This document shows positions 46,801 to 57,905 of a stretch of DNA of 64,000 nucleotides, piece after piece. Origin of the DNA: Nannochloropsis salina CCMP1776 (taxonomy: Eukaryota > Sar > Eustigmatophyceae > Eustigmatales > Monodopsidaceae). Location: NCBI GenBank assembly GCA_004565275.1, contig SDOX01000091.1, positions 1 to 64,000 of the forward strand, given 5' to 3'. The position numbers and the translations under genes were made by a program. The notes below the pieces were generated by a model. That model was not told the DNA's origin. It did not search any database and saw nothing but the letters and a program-made list of their open reading frames with translations. Positions within the stretch are counted from its first letter, which is position 1; each line of letters begins with the position of its first letter.

Positions 46801-47524
46801 AGGGAGGGAGGGAGGGAGAGGAGGGGGATCGAGAAGCTCGACCTGATGTCAGCTGTTTGACCAAGTGCAACCAGAGAACCTTCTCTTTCTTCTGCGTTTT
46901 ACCTGACCTTTCATTCCCTCCCTCCCTCCCTCCCTCCCTCCCTCCCTCCCTTCTTACTCGGGCGTGGGCGAATGGTGGGCGTAGCCCGCATACATCATCA
47001 CCATGATCATCCCTGCGTGGGGGAGAAAGGGAGAAAAGAAAAGGTCATGGAGGGACAAGAAAGAAAGTGTGAGGTTATACAAGTCTCCTCCGTCTGCCCA
47101 CGATCCTGCCCCTCCTCCCATCCGCCCAATCACGAAATCAGGCACGAATTCTTTGCTTTTTCGTGATCCTTTTTGGCTTGCCTGATGTCTCCACTGCCTG
47201 TCAGTCCTCCCTTTGCATGGTATTCCCCTCCTTTCCTGCCTCATCGTCACCCTCCTCCCTACCTCCTAGGATTAATAGCTGGCGGGGCCTCTCCACGAAA
47301 TCAACATGTGCCCGGAACTGGTTCGGCCCGTAGGGGGGAAGAGGAGGGGCAAGGGGAAGGGCACAAGGAGGGAGGGAATGGCGGTCATGACCGTGAAGCA
47401 TTTTTCCCGTGCAGGTGGCCTGTCTTCTCCGGGTTTCTTCACGGCTGGAGGAAGAGGAGGAGTTAGTGGCGGTAGGGGAAGGAGAGGGGGAGGAAGAAGC
47501 CGCGGTTGCTCGCGTGCGGGCCAT
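43802..47524 (-). CDS. Phosphatidylserine synthase (base-exchange, PTDSS family)
   Basis: Ten exons keep phase throughout: 47263-47524, 46958-47012, 46606-46766, 46292-46433, 45675-45885, 45280-45380, 44836-44990, 44504-44560, 44277-44372 and 43802-44097. The enzyme swaps the head group of PE or PC for serine in the ER and is a multipass membrane protein. Family stretches in order are IRPHPGVWRVVHGIGMLYL, RVFFPDIG with a following dicarboxylic/Cys region, AHALGWWGKMVMFRDW, PEFKECWWDSLLIDVLGAN, RRLIQRLSPYSFTRYRW, LMELNAFMLLHTLQIPKN and AAEYYDFIANPYQSRLG. The start ATG at 47524 gives a Ser/Thr-rich N-terminus of about 85 residues. The C-terminus is a Lys/Glu-rich tail. Between NKTRLSLG and AAEYYDF about 12 residues of a membrane segment found in relatives are absent, beside the longest GGGA array. 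No internal stop occurs; length is about 510 residues. Confidence 0.93.
44709..44816 (+). repeat. Longest (GGGA)n array in the window
   Basis: About 25 nearly uninterrupted GGGA units lie in the seventh intron of the phosphatidylserine synthase (TCCC on the sense strand). Comparable but shorter arrays lie at about 1221-1281, 9370-9434, 9560-9598, 9699-9748, 10186-10208, 13301-13335, 13880-13915, 45901-45955, 46782-46818, 46914-46953, 50579-50632, 50877-50919 and 51054-51087, all in or beside introns. Confidence 0.95.
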
Positions 47525-49716
47525 GCCTGGAGCGGTCTATCACATCGAGGGGGGAGGGTTTAGAGCGGCAGGATAAGCGGGCGAAGTGAGCGGATAGGGT
47601 TTCCACTAGCAAAGCATCGAGAATGGGCTACAAACAATCACGTTTGGAAAAACTTTCGAAACAAATGGAAGTTGGTGGGAAAAGAGGGTCTCTCTCTGCT
47701 CGATATTTCCATCACTCGCCCAAACAGTCCGTCGATCAAAAGGGCTTAAGGCTCACCAATGCTCGCGATGCGCAACGATGCCAACTCCACCCGCCACTCC
47801 ACTCCTTGTCCTGCTTACTAGCGTCACTGTGGTAAAAATGCGCGAAGAAATTCGGTGAAATGAGACAGGAAGGTTACCGAGCATCGAGGCGAGAAACTTG
47901 ACATATTTCCTCCTCAGCGATGCATACACTAGGGTCGAATTCCTGCACAGGGCGATATACCGTCCATATGCAACTCCTTTTCCAGAAAAACCCTCTCTGA
48001 TAGACGATATGGGTTGTGTGACAGTCATGGTGAGCCGTCTCTCATAGCGCGATGCTTCAAAAGCGTAGCAAATGTCAACAAAGTGGACGCGAATCCCAGA
48101 TTTCTTACGTTGAGATTCTCTGGTGTCGCCAGTTCGCCAAGGAAAGAGTTGGACAACAAGTGCTTTCAGGGGACAATTATCGGGCATCAATTGTCAATCA
48201 CCTGTCCTCTGTATGCTTATTTCGAAACAATGACAAGTTTTTTTCCTGTATCTGTCAATCATCGACGGAATCTTCGATTTACCACGATCAGTACAGGGGA
48301 GGCTAGTATCATATTTCTCGTGAATCAGGAGGGCAGCGGTCTTGTGGCCGTTCCTTCGCGACTGGGACAGTTGGGGCAAGGCGCATTCAGTCGTAATAAT
48401 AATATGACGGCGGTAGATGGTACATCTATCCGAGCACGAGTCGTGAAAATTCCTAGATAAGACATCCGCGTGTCTATGCACCTTCATTATCGTAATCGCC
48501 CCAGCTATTGAAAACAGAAAGCCCAGGCCGAGCAAGTTTCATCAAGTAGATGATTGTACGCCTGTTAAGCAGGGTCAGCTGGATTCGACATTTAAGTTTC
48601 TAAAACAAAAAGAAACACCATACGCGGTACTTGCAAAGCTCAAGTATACGCGATCATTCGAAGGAAAAAGAACATGCGTATAAAACGTTACATTTCTCTA
48701 TCAAAACGTAATTTATGAAAAGGTGGGCGCTGCATACTTCATGCATGATGTACCAAAGCGTTTCTAGAATAGGACTTCGATAATACCCCTTTTCGCACCC
48801 TCTGTATTGTTGTGTCTACCCCTGTTGTACCTCCTCAGAGCCTAAATCCTGTAACGTGAAAAAAAATGCGACGCTACGGTTTATGAAGCAATAAATAATT
48901 TCGAATTCATCCCTATAAATATTTATTTGTGCACTTTGTAAGCCCTGCACAGTAGTCAAATACGTTGATGGTGTCCTGTGGATTCCTACATTATGTCATT
49001 TTATTTTCATTTACGGGATCGAAACAGTCCTGGAACGACCTGCTCTGAGTCTCAGTGCTGCCTAAGAAGAGGAAAATGGCATTAAAAAACATATAAACAT
49101 GTCTTAAGTCTAGGGGGAAAACGTTACAAACAATTCACATTCTACATCCGCGAAACGACCGGCGCGCATTTCCAAGGCTTTTGGCTTCGATCTGTGGAAA
49201 GATGGGTGTGGTATCTTTTCCGATCTCTCGCGCGTTCGTCATCCAGGTTGGACCCGGGCCCTACTAGCTAACATTCATCTTGTTGCACGCCCAGGCGCCG
49301 AGCTATGGCCGTGTCATGAGTGGTGACTATGTCTGTGGCTTTTCAAACAATGGCGACTTGTGTGTTTTGGGATTGTTGGACGTTGATTGGAGGTGTTTAA
49401 TGAAGTGCTCAGTGGTGCTGCCCCTACCACTCCACTCGCCGCAACCACATACGGCGTTCTACCTCTCCACTCTGAGCCCTTGAACTTGAATAAAATTAAT
49501 ATTATCCCGCAGCATTTTCGCCTTGTTATCCATGTTAGTCGAACACCTAGGCATATGTGTGCCTAAGATGTACCAGGAGGGGTATTTTTTGTTGGGTGTG
49601 CGTGAGCCAGGAGCATGGACGCCTCACCCATGATGAAGTCTGCAGCCAGCTCATCAGCCTCTGATACCCTTTTCCCGACGTGGCACCCGTGATACCCTCA
49701 GAGCGCTCGAACCAGT
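47525..49716. other. Shared upstream region of divergent genes, no gene supported
   Basis: 2.2 kb separate the starts of the phosphatidylserine synthase (-) and EF-Ts (+). Both promoters should lie near the ends. The middle is AT-rich. A plus-strand frame at 49280-49483 is GC-richer (YGRVMSGDYVCGFSNNGDLC) but not recognised. Confidence 0.4.
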
Positions 49717-50573
49717 ATGCGCGTAACTACAAGCCTTCTCTGTGCGGCCGTAGGCCTGGTCTTGCACCAGGCCACTGCGTTCCTCCCTCCTGCCTCCTTC
49801 CCCTCCTCCAAGCCAGCATCAGCGACCGTCCTACGCATGGCGGCCGAGGCCGTGGAAGTTCCCATGGACCTGATCAAAAAGCTTCGTGGCATGTCCGGCG
49901 CACCGATCATGGATTGCAAGAAGGCTTTGGCGGAGGAGAAGCTTGGTAGGGTTGGAAGGATGGGAGGCAGGGCGGGGGGGAGGAGGGAGGGAGGTCGAGG
50001 GAGGGTGGACTCGATTGGAAGCGCGGAAAAGGGCAAAAATGTCGTCAACAAACATAGAGACAAACCTGTGCTCGTTACCACTTCCTTATAATGACCACCT
50101 TACTCCCTTCCCTCCCCCAATTCATGATGACTGTAGACGTGGAGGCGGCCTTCGACTGGCTGCGTAAGAAGGGACAGGCGACCATTGCCAAGCGGGATCG
50201 GGCGACCAAGGAGGGTCTTGTGGCGCTGGCCGTGGACGGCACTCGCGGCGTGGCTGTGGAGGTGCGTGACGGCAGTTTGTCTTCTCACCGTACTCTTTCA
50301 TGTTCTTTTCCCTCCCTCTCCCTTGTCTTTTCCTGCCCAGTACCCGCCCTCGTTCCACGCTTAACGCACCTTTTGATGGTTTTGGCCCTTCCACCCCGCA
50401 ACCCCCCACCCTCCTACGCGCCTTCCCTCCTCCAGGTAAACTCCGAGACGGATTTTGTGGCCCGTAACGCCGATTTCCAAGGCTTCGTGGCAGGCGCCGC
50501 CAAGACAGCGCTGGGACTGACGCAGGGGGCGAAGCCCGGGGTGTCTGACATGGAGCACGCGGCATTGATCGCG
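49717..50573 (+). CDS. Elongation factor Ts, plastid-targeted, 3' end in gap
   Basis: Exons are 49717-49945, 50137-50261 and 50436-50573. EF-Ts regenerates EF-Tu-GTP in organellar translation. The N-terminus is a signal peptide (MRVTTSLLCAAVGLVLHQAT) followed by AFLPPASFPS. This gives the ATA-F context typical of complex red-plastid presequences, so plastid import is inferred. The mature part starts with the UBA-like domain (DLIKKLRGMSGAPIMDCKKA), continues with VEAAFDWLRKKGQATIAKRD, and reaches the nucleotide-exchange core with the diagnostic TDFV motif (VNSETDFVARNADFQGFV). After MEHAALIA the gene runs into a GGGA tract and the 100-N gap. The dimerisation/core C-terminal part and stop are missing. 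All phases agree. Confidence 0.92.
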
Positions 50574-50636
50574 GTAAGAGGGAGGGAGGGAGGGAAGGAG
50601 GGAGGGAAGGAGGGAGGGAGGAAGGGAGGGAAAGAG

Positions 50637-50736
50637 NNNNNNNNNNNNNNNNNNNNNNNNNNNNNNNNNNNNNNNNNNNNNNNNNNNNNNNNNNNNNNNN
50701 NNNNNNNNNNNNNNNNNNNNNNNNNNNNNNNNNNNN
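50637..50736. other. 100-N assembly gap
   Basis: It is bordered on both sides by GGGA repeats. It should hold the 3' exons of both EF-Ts (+) and the VAP gene (-), so its real size is probably well above 100 bases. Confidence 0.98.
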
Positions 50737-50922
50737 GGGAGGGAGGGAGAAAGAGAGTCAAGAAAAGGTCATGTTAAAATACCTTGCGTATGGCTCTGCT
50801 TTGTTCGATCAATGCACCCCTTCTCTCTTTTCCTCCCTCCCTTCCTCCTTCTGCTTTCCTCCCTTTCTCCCTCCTTCCCTCCCTCCCTCCCTCCCTCCCT
50901 CCCTCCCTCCCTCCCTCCCCAC

Positions 50923-51626
50923 CGGGCTTCGAGGCGAGCAAGGCGCGGTCCTTGGGGACAATTTGGATCTGGATCCGATCGCTGCTGCCAGCTTCTAGAA
51001 TGCCTGGGTGACAGCGGAAAGAGGGAGGGGAAAAACCAGGAAAGCAGGGGGGGGAGGGAGGGAGGGAGGGAGGGAGGGAGGGAGGGGAATGAGTTTGCGA
51101 GACAGGGCCACAAGCCGAGAACGTGCAGCGTCTCAAACAAGCCAAGTTAGAGATAAAAAGGCCCAAGACACCTGAGAATGAGATAATTAATAGAAACAAG
51201 GAGAAGGTTACCTTGGTTTGGTTTGACGAGGTATCGCTTGGGCTGTGTAGTCTTCACCTTGAAGGCCACAGGCTGGGAGCCTGAGGCAAAGAAGGGGGGC
51301 GTGTGAGTTCGCAGGAACAGAGCGATGCCACCGCGAATCAACTGCGGCAGGGACTTTTACCGTCCGTGGTAGCAGAGGGACGATTGCAAGGGTGCATGCA
51401 GGGCGGTTTCTCATCCCCTACATCCAATCCGCTGATTGCCCTCCCTTACTCCTTGTGAACCCAGCATTGCTTCACAAAACCCAAAAGCCCTCCACTTTGT
51501 CCCTTCCCCCACTCGTCTGGACTACGTACTCGTGTTCTGGACGTGGATGACTGTCCGCGCCGACTCTTGCGACGACAAATTGATGACAATGCGGTCCGCC
51601 GGCTCAAATTTTAAGAGAGCCGTCAT
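50923..51626 (-). CDS. VAP-type protein (MSP domain), 3' end in gap
   Basis: Exons are 51530-51626, 51212-51280 and 50923-51003, with matching phases. The start ATG at 51626 gives MTALLKFEPADRIVINLSSQ, the usual VAP beginning. The MSP domain continues with VAFKVKTTQPKRYLVKPN, which carries the Lys/Thr pair that contacts FFAT motifs in known VAPs, and with ILEAGSSDRIQIQIVPKD. VAPs are tail-anchored ER proteins that tether lipid-transfer proteins at contact sites. The coiled coil and C-terminal membrane anchor are not seen and are expected toward or inside the gap. The gene converges on EF-Ts and is divergent from the 2OG oxygenase. Confidence 0.9.
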
Positions 51627-52817
51627 CTTTTTCTTCTCCGTGTCCTGTGGGAACCGTGCAAATGTGGCAAGCGGGTGCCAAAGACTGGCGTAAGAGAACG
51701 CGATCAACGCAAAATGAAGGGCATGCAGGGCAAAGAGGGAAAACGACGCAGGAAGGAAAGAGGGAGGGTCATCGGGAGCACATTTTTCCCGCTGCGTCCT
51801 CGTCCCCTCCCTCGTGACCCCTTCCTTTAATGCCCCCACGGCCGCAAGGCCCACCCAACCAGCACGTTTCCACGCCCGCGACACGATTGTGCGGTGCCAG
51901 CACGACGGAAGGCAAGAAGGCCTTTCGACGCGCGTGTCGCGGGGCCTTTTCCTCGATCTTCTGGTCGGGGGAAGGACCATAAAGAGGACGCCAGAGACAA
52001 CGGCGTATTCAGGGACGTGGGAAGACGTGCCCAATGTCGCTAACGCAGACACAAGCGATGCCTTCGCCCGGCCATGGCATCAATCCCGTGTCTCAGGCAG
52101 GCGTCTAAGGGGCGCGTTTCGAGGGACGACGTGTTTTACCGCTGGTGGTTTCTTCGTAATTCGGGGCGGGGGGCGGGATATGCCATTATGCGTATCCAGC
52201 CAGCTGGGAGGCTGCGACGTTCGCAGAGGGCAATATGTCGGCTTGGCGGTATTCCTTGCCGCCAGCGTGACACACAGAAAGCACCTTGGGCCGTCCGAGG
52301 ACGTTTGGGTGTCCTTGGGTCATGTAGGGGGGTCTACGCAGTGTCAAGGAGGGAACGGTGTGACATTTTTCCCCACTCCCAGCGTCTCCCCCTCCCGCCC
52401 CGCTTGCCAGATCACCATGGAGCACATGCATCGTGAAAATGAGTGTTAAGACGCGTTTTTGCGAAGACGTACAGGGAAGTCTTCAGCGTGTGCACGTCTT
52501 TTCTTACCCGAGCTCGCTCGTGCATGTCGTAAAGATGCTTGTGTTTCCATTTTTCTATACAGGTTGCCATGCTGCCAAAGAGCGCCGGTCACTTGGTGAT
52601 GAAAAGGGCGGGATATCCAGCGAAAAGGATAGTCACGACACACGAAGAGAGGACCGCAGCTGGCGTTAGCTTGGTCGTGCGAGCTTTGTTTGCTGCTTCA
52701 CGACCAGAAACACGGAGTAATGCCGGGGTGGTGGGTGGTTTTGACGGACGAAGACAGCACAGGCGAGGGACTTTCCCTTCAGGGCAGGATTTATGTCCGT
52801 CTCTCCGGTCACATAGA
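51627..52817. promoter_or_regulatory. Region between divergent VAP and 2OG-oxygenase genes
   Basis: 1.19 kb probably holds two promoters. In the plus frame of the oxygenase an upstream ATG at 52569 stays open into its first exon, so that gene might start earlier. No other gene is supported. Confidence 0.4.
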
Positions 52818-54589
52818 ATGCTGAGAAAGCGTGCTCGTGGCGGCGTTTCTTCCCAACTCGTTTACGGTCGCCCCGTGCTCGCATCTTTCTTCTCCTCCTC
52901 CTCCTCCTCCTCCTCCTCCTCCTTCTCCTCCTCTTCCTTTTCCTCTTCCTTTTCCTCTTCCTCAACCCCGCGAAATGAGGCGGACGAAGCCAGACGGACG
53001 TTCTTTGCACAGTTGGGCTTTGGGAACGTGGTGGCGGCACGATTGCAGGCAGAAAAGGAGGCGATAAAGGTGAGTGATGAGGAGGGCGATATCAAGGGAG
53101 GGGGGGCAGATGGACGGCACGCATCTCCCTGAGGCAGGAAAGATGGCCCCGTCCGCTGCTCGCGTGGAAGGAGGGAGGAAAAGGCTCAGGCGGGGGCTTG
53201 TGGCTAGCTTGGAGGGGGATGATGTCTGGAGACGCTGTCGTGGGATCCAATCTCGGGGCAGTTTATCATTCGCGCATGCGAAGGACGACAGCGAGGATGA
53301 TCCATGCAATTTTTCTAAAAATATAATAATAATAATTACTACTGATCATTGCATTTCTACTTGCTATGAATCCCTCCCTAACTAGCACGGCCTCGGACCC
53401 TCTGGTCCCGGCTACGTGATCCTGCCCCGCTTCCTCTCCCCGCCTTCCCCCCCACCCTCTTCCCTGCCTGACCGGCGCCTCTGCCGAGACATGCGCCAAG
53501 AAGCCTCAGGACTCTTTCAGGCGGGCGTTTTCTACCCGTCCTTCGCCTACCGAGGGGACGAACGCCTGGAGAAGAAGAACGTGTGGAATTTCGAGCTGGA
53601 CGGTAAGGGAAAGCCATTGTCGGTCTGGGCTCTCCCTGCCTCCCTCCCTGCTGGCACCACCTTGGTCTTTGCAGTCCTGCCAGTCACACCAGCCTCCCTC
53701 TTTCCTTCCCCACCTCCCTCTCTCCCTCCCTCCCTCCCTCCCTCCTTCCCTCAGGCCACGAATGGGACTACGCGCCTTCCCTCCTCATGTACACTCGTGA
53801 AATCCTCCTGCATCTTCCTCCCCTCCTCAACAGCCTCTCCCTTCCCTTGCCCGTCCCTCCCTCCCGCCCTCCCTCCCTCCTTCGCCTCAGCCCGCGGGGC
53901 TATGCCAACAAGATCGCCGTCAGTACTGGGGGAGGCTCTCATTTCTTGCGGCACACCGACAATAACAATGGGGACTCGAGGAAGGTACGGGAAGGAGGAA
54001 GGGAGGGAGGAAGGGGCGGAGGAGCTTGAGGGTCCGGGAAGAGGAAGGTATATGAAGGAGGGAGAGGAAAAAGACCATGGTGGAGGAGAGGGTGGAGGAG
54101 AGGGGCAGGGAAAGGGAATGAAAGGATGGCTAGACTTGCGGTTTCATCGTTTCAATGGATGCGATCATGAGTGGCCTATGCCTCCCCCAGGCCGAAGAGC
54201 ACTTGTTCAAGAACGATCGGGCCTCTCCCGCTCCTTTTTTCCCCCCTCACAATCCCATTCTTTCCCCTCTTTGCAAGGTGACCCTCGTATACTACCTTAA
54301 TTCAGAATGGCCGTCCGGGAATGGCGGACAGCTGCGGCTTTATCCTCGAAGTGGGGGATACGGACAAGAGGAAGGCTCTAAGAATACAAGCAGGGGGGAA
54401 GGAACGGAGGCGGACGGAGGGGAGGAAGGCTATGTTGACGTATGGCCGGAAGGAGATACCCTTGTCATGTTTTTGAGCGAGGAGCTAGAGCATGAGGTGC
54501 TTCCAAACTGGAACGAGGAGGAGAAGGATCATCGATGGACATACACACTGTGGCTAGTAGAAGAGGGAGGCTGTGAAGGGGAGTCTTGA
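52818..54589 (+). CDS. 2-oxoglutarate/Fe(II)-dependent dioxygenase (prolyl-4-hydroxylase-like fold)
   Basis: Exons are 52818-53069, 53386-53602, 53755-53984 and 54278-54589 (TGA), all in phase, giving about 336 residues. Catalytic features are the HxD pair in GGGSHFLRHTDNNNGDSRK, the strand VTLVYYLNSEWPSGNGGQLR, the distal His in LSEELEHEVLP, and the 2OG-binding Arg in RWTYTLWL. The N-terminus (MLRKRARGGVSSQLVYGR) is basic and could be a mitochondrial presequence. It is followed by a poly-Ser run of about 25 residues encoded by a TCC/TCT repeat. The enzyme should hydroxylate a protein or small molecule; the substrate is unknown. An earlier in-frame ATG exists at 52569. Confidence 0.85.
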
Positions 54590-55434
54590 GAGTTCTTTGT
54601 ACAACAAAAAGTAAAAACATGGAATGTAATCGAAATTGTGCAGTCTATCAATGTGCTCTTATGTTTGAGACTTCACAGACACGTCACGAATCCATGGATT
54701 TTAAAACTCAAGCTCTGGCAACGATATTTCAGGCAATGTCGCCCGTATCCTTTCCCTCTTTCTTCTTTTGACATCATAACTCTGTTCTGATTGTCATACT
54801 GTAAACCACTGACGCAATCTACAAAGTATGATGAGACAACAAACGAATTTATGTCGCAAGATCACGTCACGAATCACTTCAGCAAAACCTACACAGAAAG
54901 AAGCAATCGTTCAATCCCGGCATTATTTGGAAAAACGGAGAAACACATACAGAAAAATGTCCCCAACCTCCACTTCTATGGGCGCAAGCTTGGAAGGATG
55001 TGCCTTTACGCTTCTCGAGATGCCTTTATGCTTCTCGATATTCCTTTGGGTGTCGCACAGACGGCTGCCCGAAGGTTGAGGAATTCAACGTCGATGGCGT
55101 TACAAAGTGAAACGGTTTCCGTTACACTAAACTAAGAAGTCGCGGCTGTAAGCAAAGTATCCCACAGCATTCCCCGCGACATGCATCGAATGAAAGGATT
55201 GGAATAACACTTTACAGCTCGAAGATGAGTGTTGCACGCGATTCCGAAACCTTTCGACCCTGTGTGTGTATAGTGATGTATTAACCCTTGCGATGTCAAA
55301 ATGCATGGGCCTTCTTCATGTATGCCGCAATACAGAGGAACGTGCAGCACATTGTAGACTGTGTAAAGCTATTACGCTTACTTTTCTCACTCAACAGCTT
55401 TTTCTACCGATCCTCTTACAGAGATAATTGGGGA
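54590..55434. other. Intergenic stretch
   Basis: The change from the GC-richer, intron-rich block to AT-richer DNA occurs here. CTTCTCGAGATGCCTTTATG-type words are repeated near 55011-55040. No gene supported. Confidence 0.4.
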
Positions 55435-56355
55435 ATGGCTTCGTTTCGTCGTAACCCGAAGGCGTGGCCCATTTTCAGAATAAAGCAGCGCAAAAACCTT
55501 TACTTTGGCATCAGCTGTGCGGTCGTTCTTTGGTTGATTCGACAACCGCATTACAGGTTGGAAGACATCTCCACTTCGACGGCGCTTTTTACTTCAACGT
55601 GTGGTGTAAAGCTCGCGTCGGAATGTGGGCAAAGCCGATCCAGTGCCGCAGAGAAATTTGCAAACATTTACCGCTACAAGAAATGGGGATCTTCTCCACA
55701 TTCGCACACACTGAGTGGATCAGGTAGCACGATACAAGGTGCTTTTGAGACAATAATAAATCTGGGCCCAAAACTCCGCGAACTCAACATCACAGCCATT
55801 GCAGACGTCCCTTCTGGAGACTGTGGTTGGCAATTTGCCTTACCCGAGATCAATGCTGCCGAGATTTATTTTGGAGGGGATATAACTCCGCACGTCGCTG
55901 AAAATAATGCATTCCAATACCGTAATCATTATAATAAGGTGTTCGCTCATTGGGATGTGGTCACATGCCCGATTCCGCATTGGTACACCACCTGTGACCC
56001 AACCATCAGGCCCTTCGACTTGGTCATCATGCGAGACGTCATCCAGCATATGCTCCGCAACAACTCTATGAAGGCGATCAAATCGGTGGTGGTCGACTCC
56101 GGTGCGAAGTATTTAGCAGTCACATCCTTTTCGTCTCTGCCATGCGAAGGTGAAAGTAGCAATGCCATGACCTCTGACGGTGGATTCGTTAAATACAATT
56201 TACATTGTCCTCCTTGGAATCTTCCGGAGCCATTTTTCCAATTCCAAAGTCACGTGCATTTTCCTGCAGAGGAGGATTCCATGGAGCTTTACCTGATGGC
56301 AGACTTGGTGTCCGTCGTATCGACGTGGCCCCATGCTTCCCTGACACGCCAATGA
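55435..56355 (+). CDS. Membrane-anchored class I SAM-dependent methyltransferase
   Basis: Intronless, 306 residues from the ATG at 55435. The frame is open further 5', where an ATG at 55318 is an alternative. A basic N-terminus precedes one hydrophobic segment (NLYFGISCAVVLWLI), giving a type II topology as in Golgi or ER enzymes. The domain shows FANIYRYKKWG, LSGSGSTIQGAFETI, the SAM-binding motif I ITAIADVPSGDCGWQ, an acidic strand end YFGGDI, and motif IV FDLVIMRDVIQHM. It closes with KYLAVTSF and a Pro-rich LHCPPWNLPEPF. This pattern is seen in methyltransferases near glycan-processing genes. The substrate is unknown; a glycan is a guess. Lack of introns contrasts with the genes to its left. 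Confidence 0.75.
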   Translation: MASFRRNPKAWPIFRIKQRKNLYFGISCAVVLWLIRQPHYRLEDISTSTALFTSTCGVKLASECGQSRSSAAEKFANIYRYKKWGSSPHSHTLSGSGSTIQGAFETIINLGPKLRELNITAIADVPSGDCGWQFALPEINAAEIYFGGDITPHVAENNAFQYRNHYNKVFAHWDVVTCPIPHWYTTCDPTIRPFDLVIMRDVIQHMLRNNSMKAIKSVVVDSGAKYLAVTSFSSLPCEGESSNAMTSDGGFVKYNLHCPPWNLPEPFFQFQSHVHFPAEEDSMELYLMADLVSVVSTWPHASLTRQ

Positions 56356-57843
56356 AGCTCAGCCTGGAATACCCTCACCTGTGGCACTTCTCTTCTCCAC
56401 GTGAAACAGAACCTTGTAGCCTGGTAAGCGGCATCGGATTATTGAGTGTGCTCATGGTAAACTGGTAGAGATATTGGACAGCATAAAATTCAAACTTGAA
56501 AGAAGGGAGGAGACAATTATCTTTCAGGCGTATTTTTGTCTCCCTTTATCCGGCTCACGTGCTTTTTATCTTGCATCCTCTGCAATTTACTTCCGTTTTG
56601 CGTCACTTCATATTTATCTGCTGGCTGGTTGTGGTCTGTGTCCTTCAATACGTATCCTGTAGCATGTCAAGGAAATCACACTTTGACACCTCAAATGCCA
56701 TCTGATCATGCTTCCTAATTACTTTTCTAGCCCTGTCTAGTCTTTCGTTATCCCCTATGACCTGCAAAAGCTCGAAGTTAACACCTCTCATCATTATTTG
56801 CATTAATAAGTTTAATTTCGGAAAGGATGTCACGTACTTTGGCAACTTTCTAAGAAAACAAGATCAGGGAAAAGGCGTCATTTCCGGGAAGCCTAGCTAT
56901 ATGAGACCAGAATCCCGACACTTGCCCATTCCCTCGCCTTCATTGTCATAGCGCTTTTCAACCCCCTGTATCACTTCTACATTCTTTCTAGGTACCCGAT
57001 TGACACTGAATGAACAGGCGCTGTAATTTTCTACGTCCTTGAATTTGATTCCTTTGTCAATTTCTTTTGACCATGGTAGCTGGAATTAAGCCAAGAAACA
57101 TGAGTGCTGGAAGGGCTCTACAGGTGATCACAGGTCAGATAGGGGAATCAAATGAGTGAGCAAGCCACAGATCACATTAATAGATTCTATTATTAGCAGA
57201 GTATCTTGCTTTGATATCCTTGGATAGCTGCTGATAGTTCTGATCTCAATTGCTGCTCGAAATTGTGAGATTACCAAAATGGACTGGCCATGTGAGGAGC
57301 AACCTCAATTTTGCTTTTTTGAATTGAAAGTAATTGTCAGTGCCTCAATCCCTGTATTATGAGTACTACGGTCCTAGAGAATGGAGTGATGCAAGTTTAT
57401 CAATGTATTTGGTGAGATCATTTCTAAATCTTGTATTGGGACACCGAAAAAGATGTATTTACTCATGTTACAAACTGAAAAATAACCTGCACGAGCATCC
57501 GATACTTTGTCAGGATGGATGCATCAATTATCTGCCTTTTTTAATTTCTTGTCATTCAACCACAATTCTAAACCTTAAGCATAGACCTGACAAGGTTCTC
57601 ACGTAAATATCCTTGGCCCGCCCTGTGATCTATATTTCTCGAGCTTCAAGCGGTTTATTTCGAAATAGATGACGCTAGGCCTAGCCATAGTCCTAATTCT
57701 ACTTGAAGCTAGGAGAAAGATGCCTGGATTTCATGAGATGAGAATTGCCGAACTATGTTCTCGTTGAAGAGTAAGAGTTTCATTATCTGCAAGCATGGGA
57801 AACACGATATACCCAATTCCTCTATGAGCCATTTGCGACCCTA
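56356..57843. other. AT-rich intergenic stretch, nothing recognised
   Basis: Frames are short on both strands and no repeats shared with the rest of the window were noticed. Confidence 0.35.
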
Positions 57844-57905
57844 CCAATATGCTCTCTACTCCCACCGTCCTTTTCTTTATTCAACAAGGCGTCAAAACTA
57901 GCCAG
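57844..57905 (-). repeat. Fragment (copy C) of the dispersed repeat family
   Basis: AATATGCTCTCTACTCCCAC and the following AAGGCGTCAAAACTA match 25743-25800 of copy A (AATGTACTCCCTACACCCAC, AAGGCGTCAAAACTT) with several substitutions. Confidence 0.55.

Noticed and set aside
51522-52052. N-terminal extension of the VAP frame upstream of 51626
   Set aside because: The frame is open upstream, but the family N-terminus begins right at the ATG at 51626 and the extension resembles nothing known.
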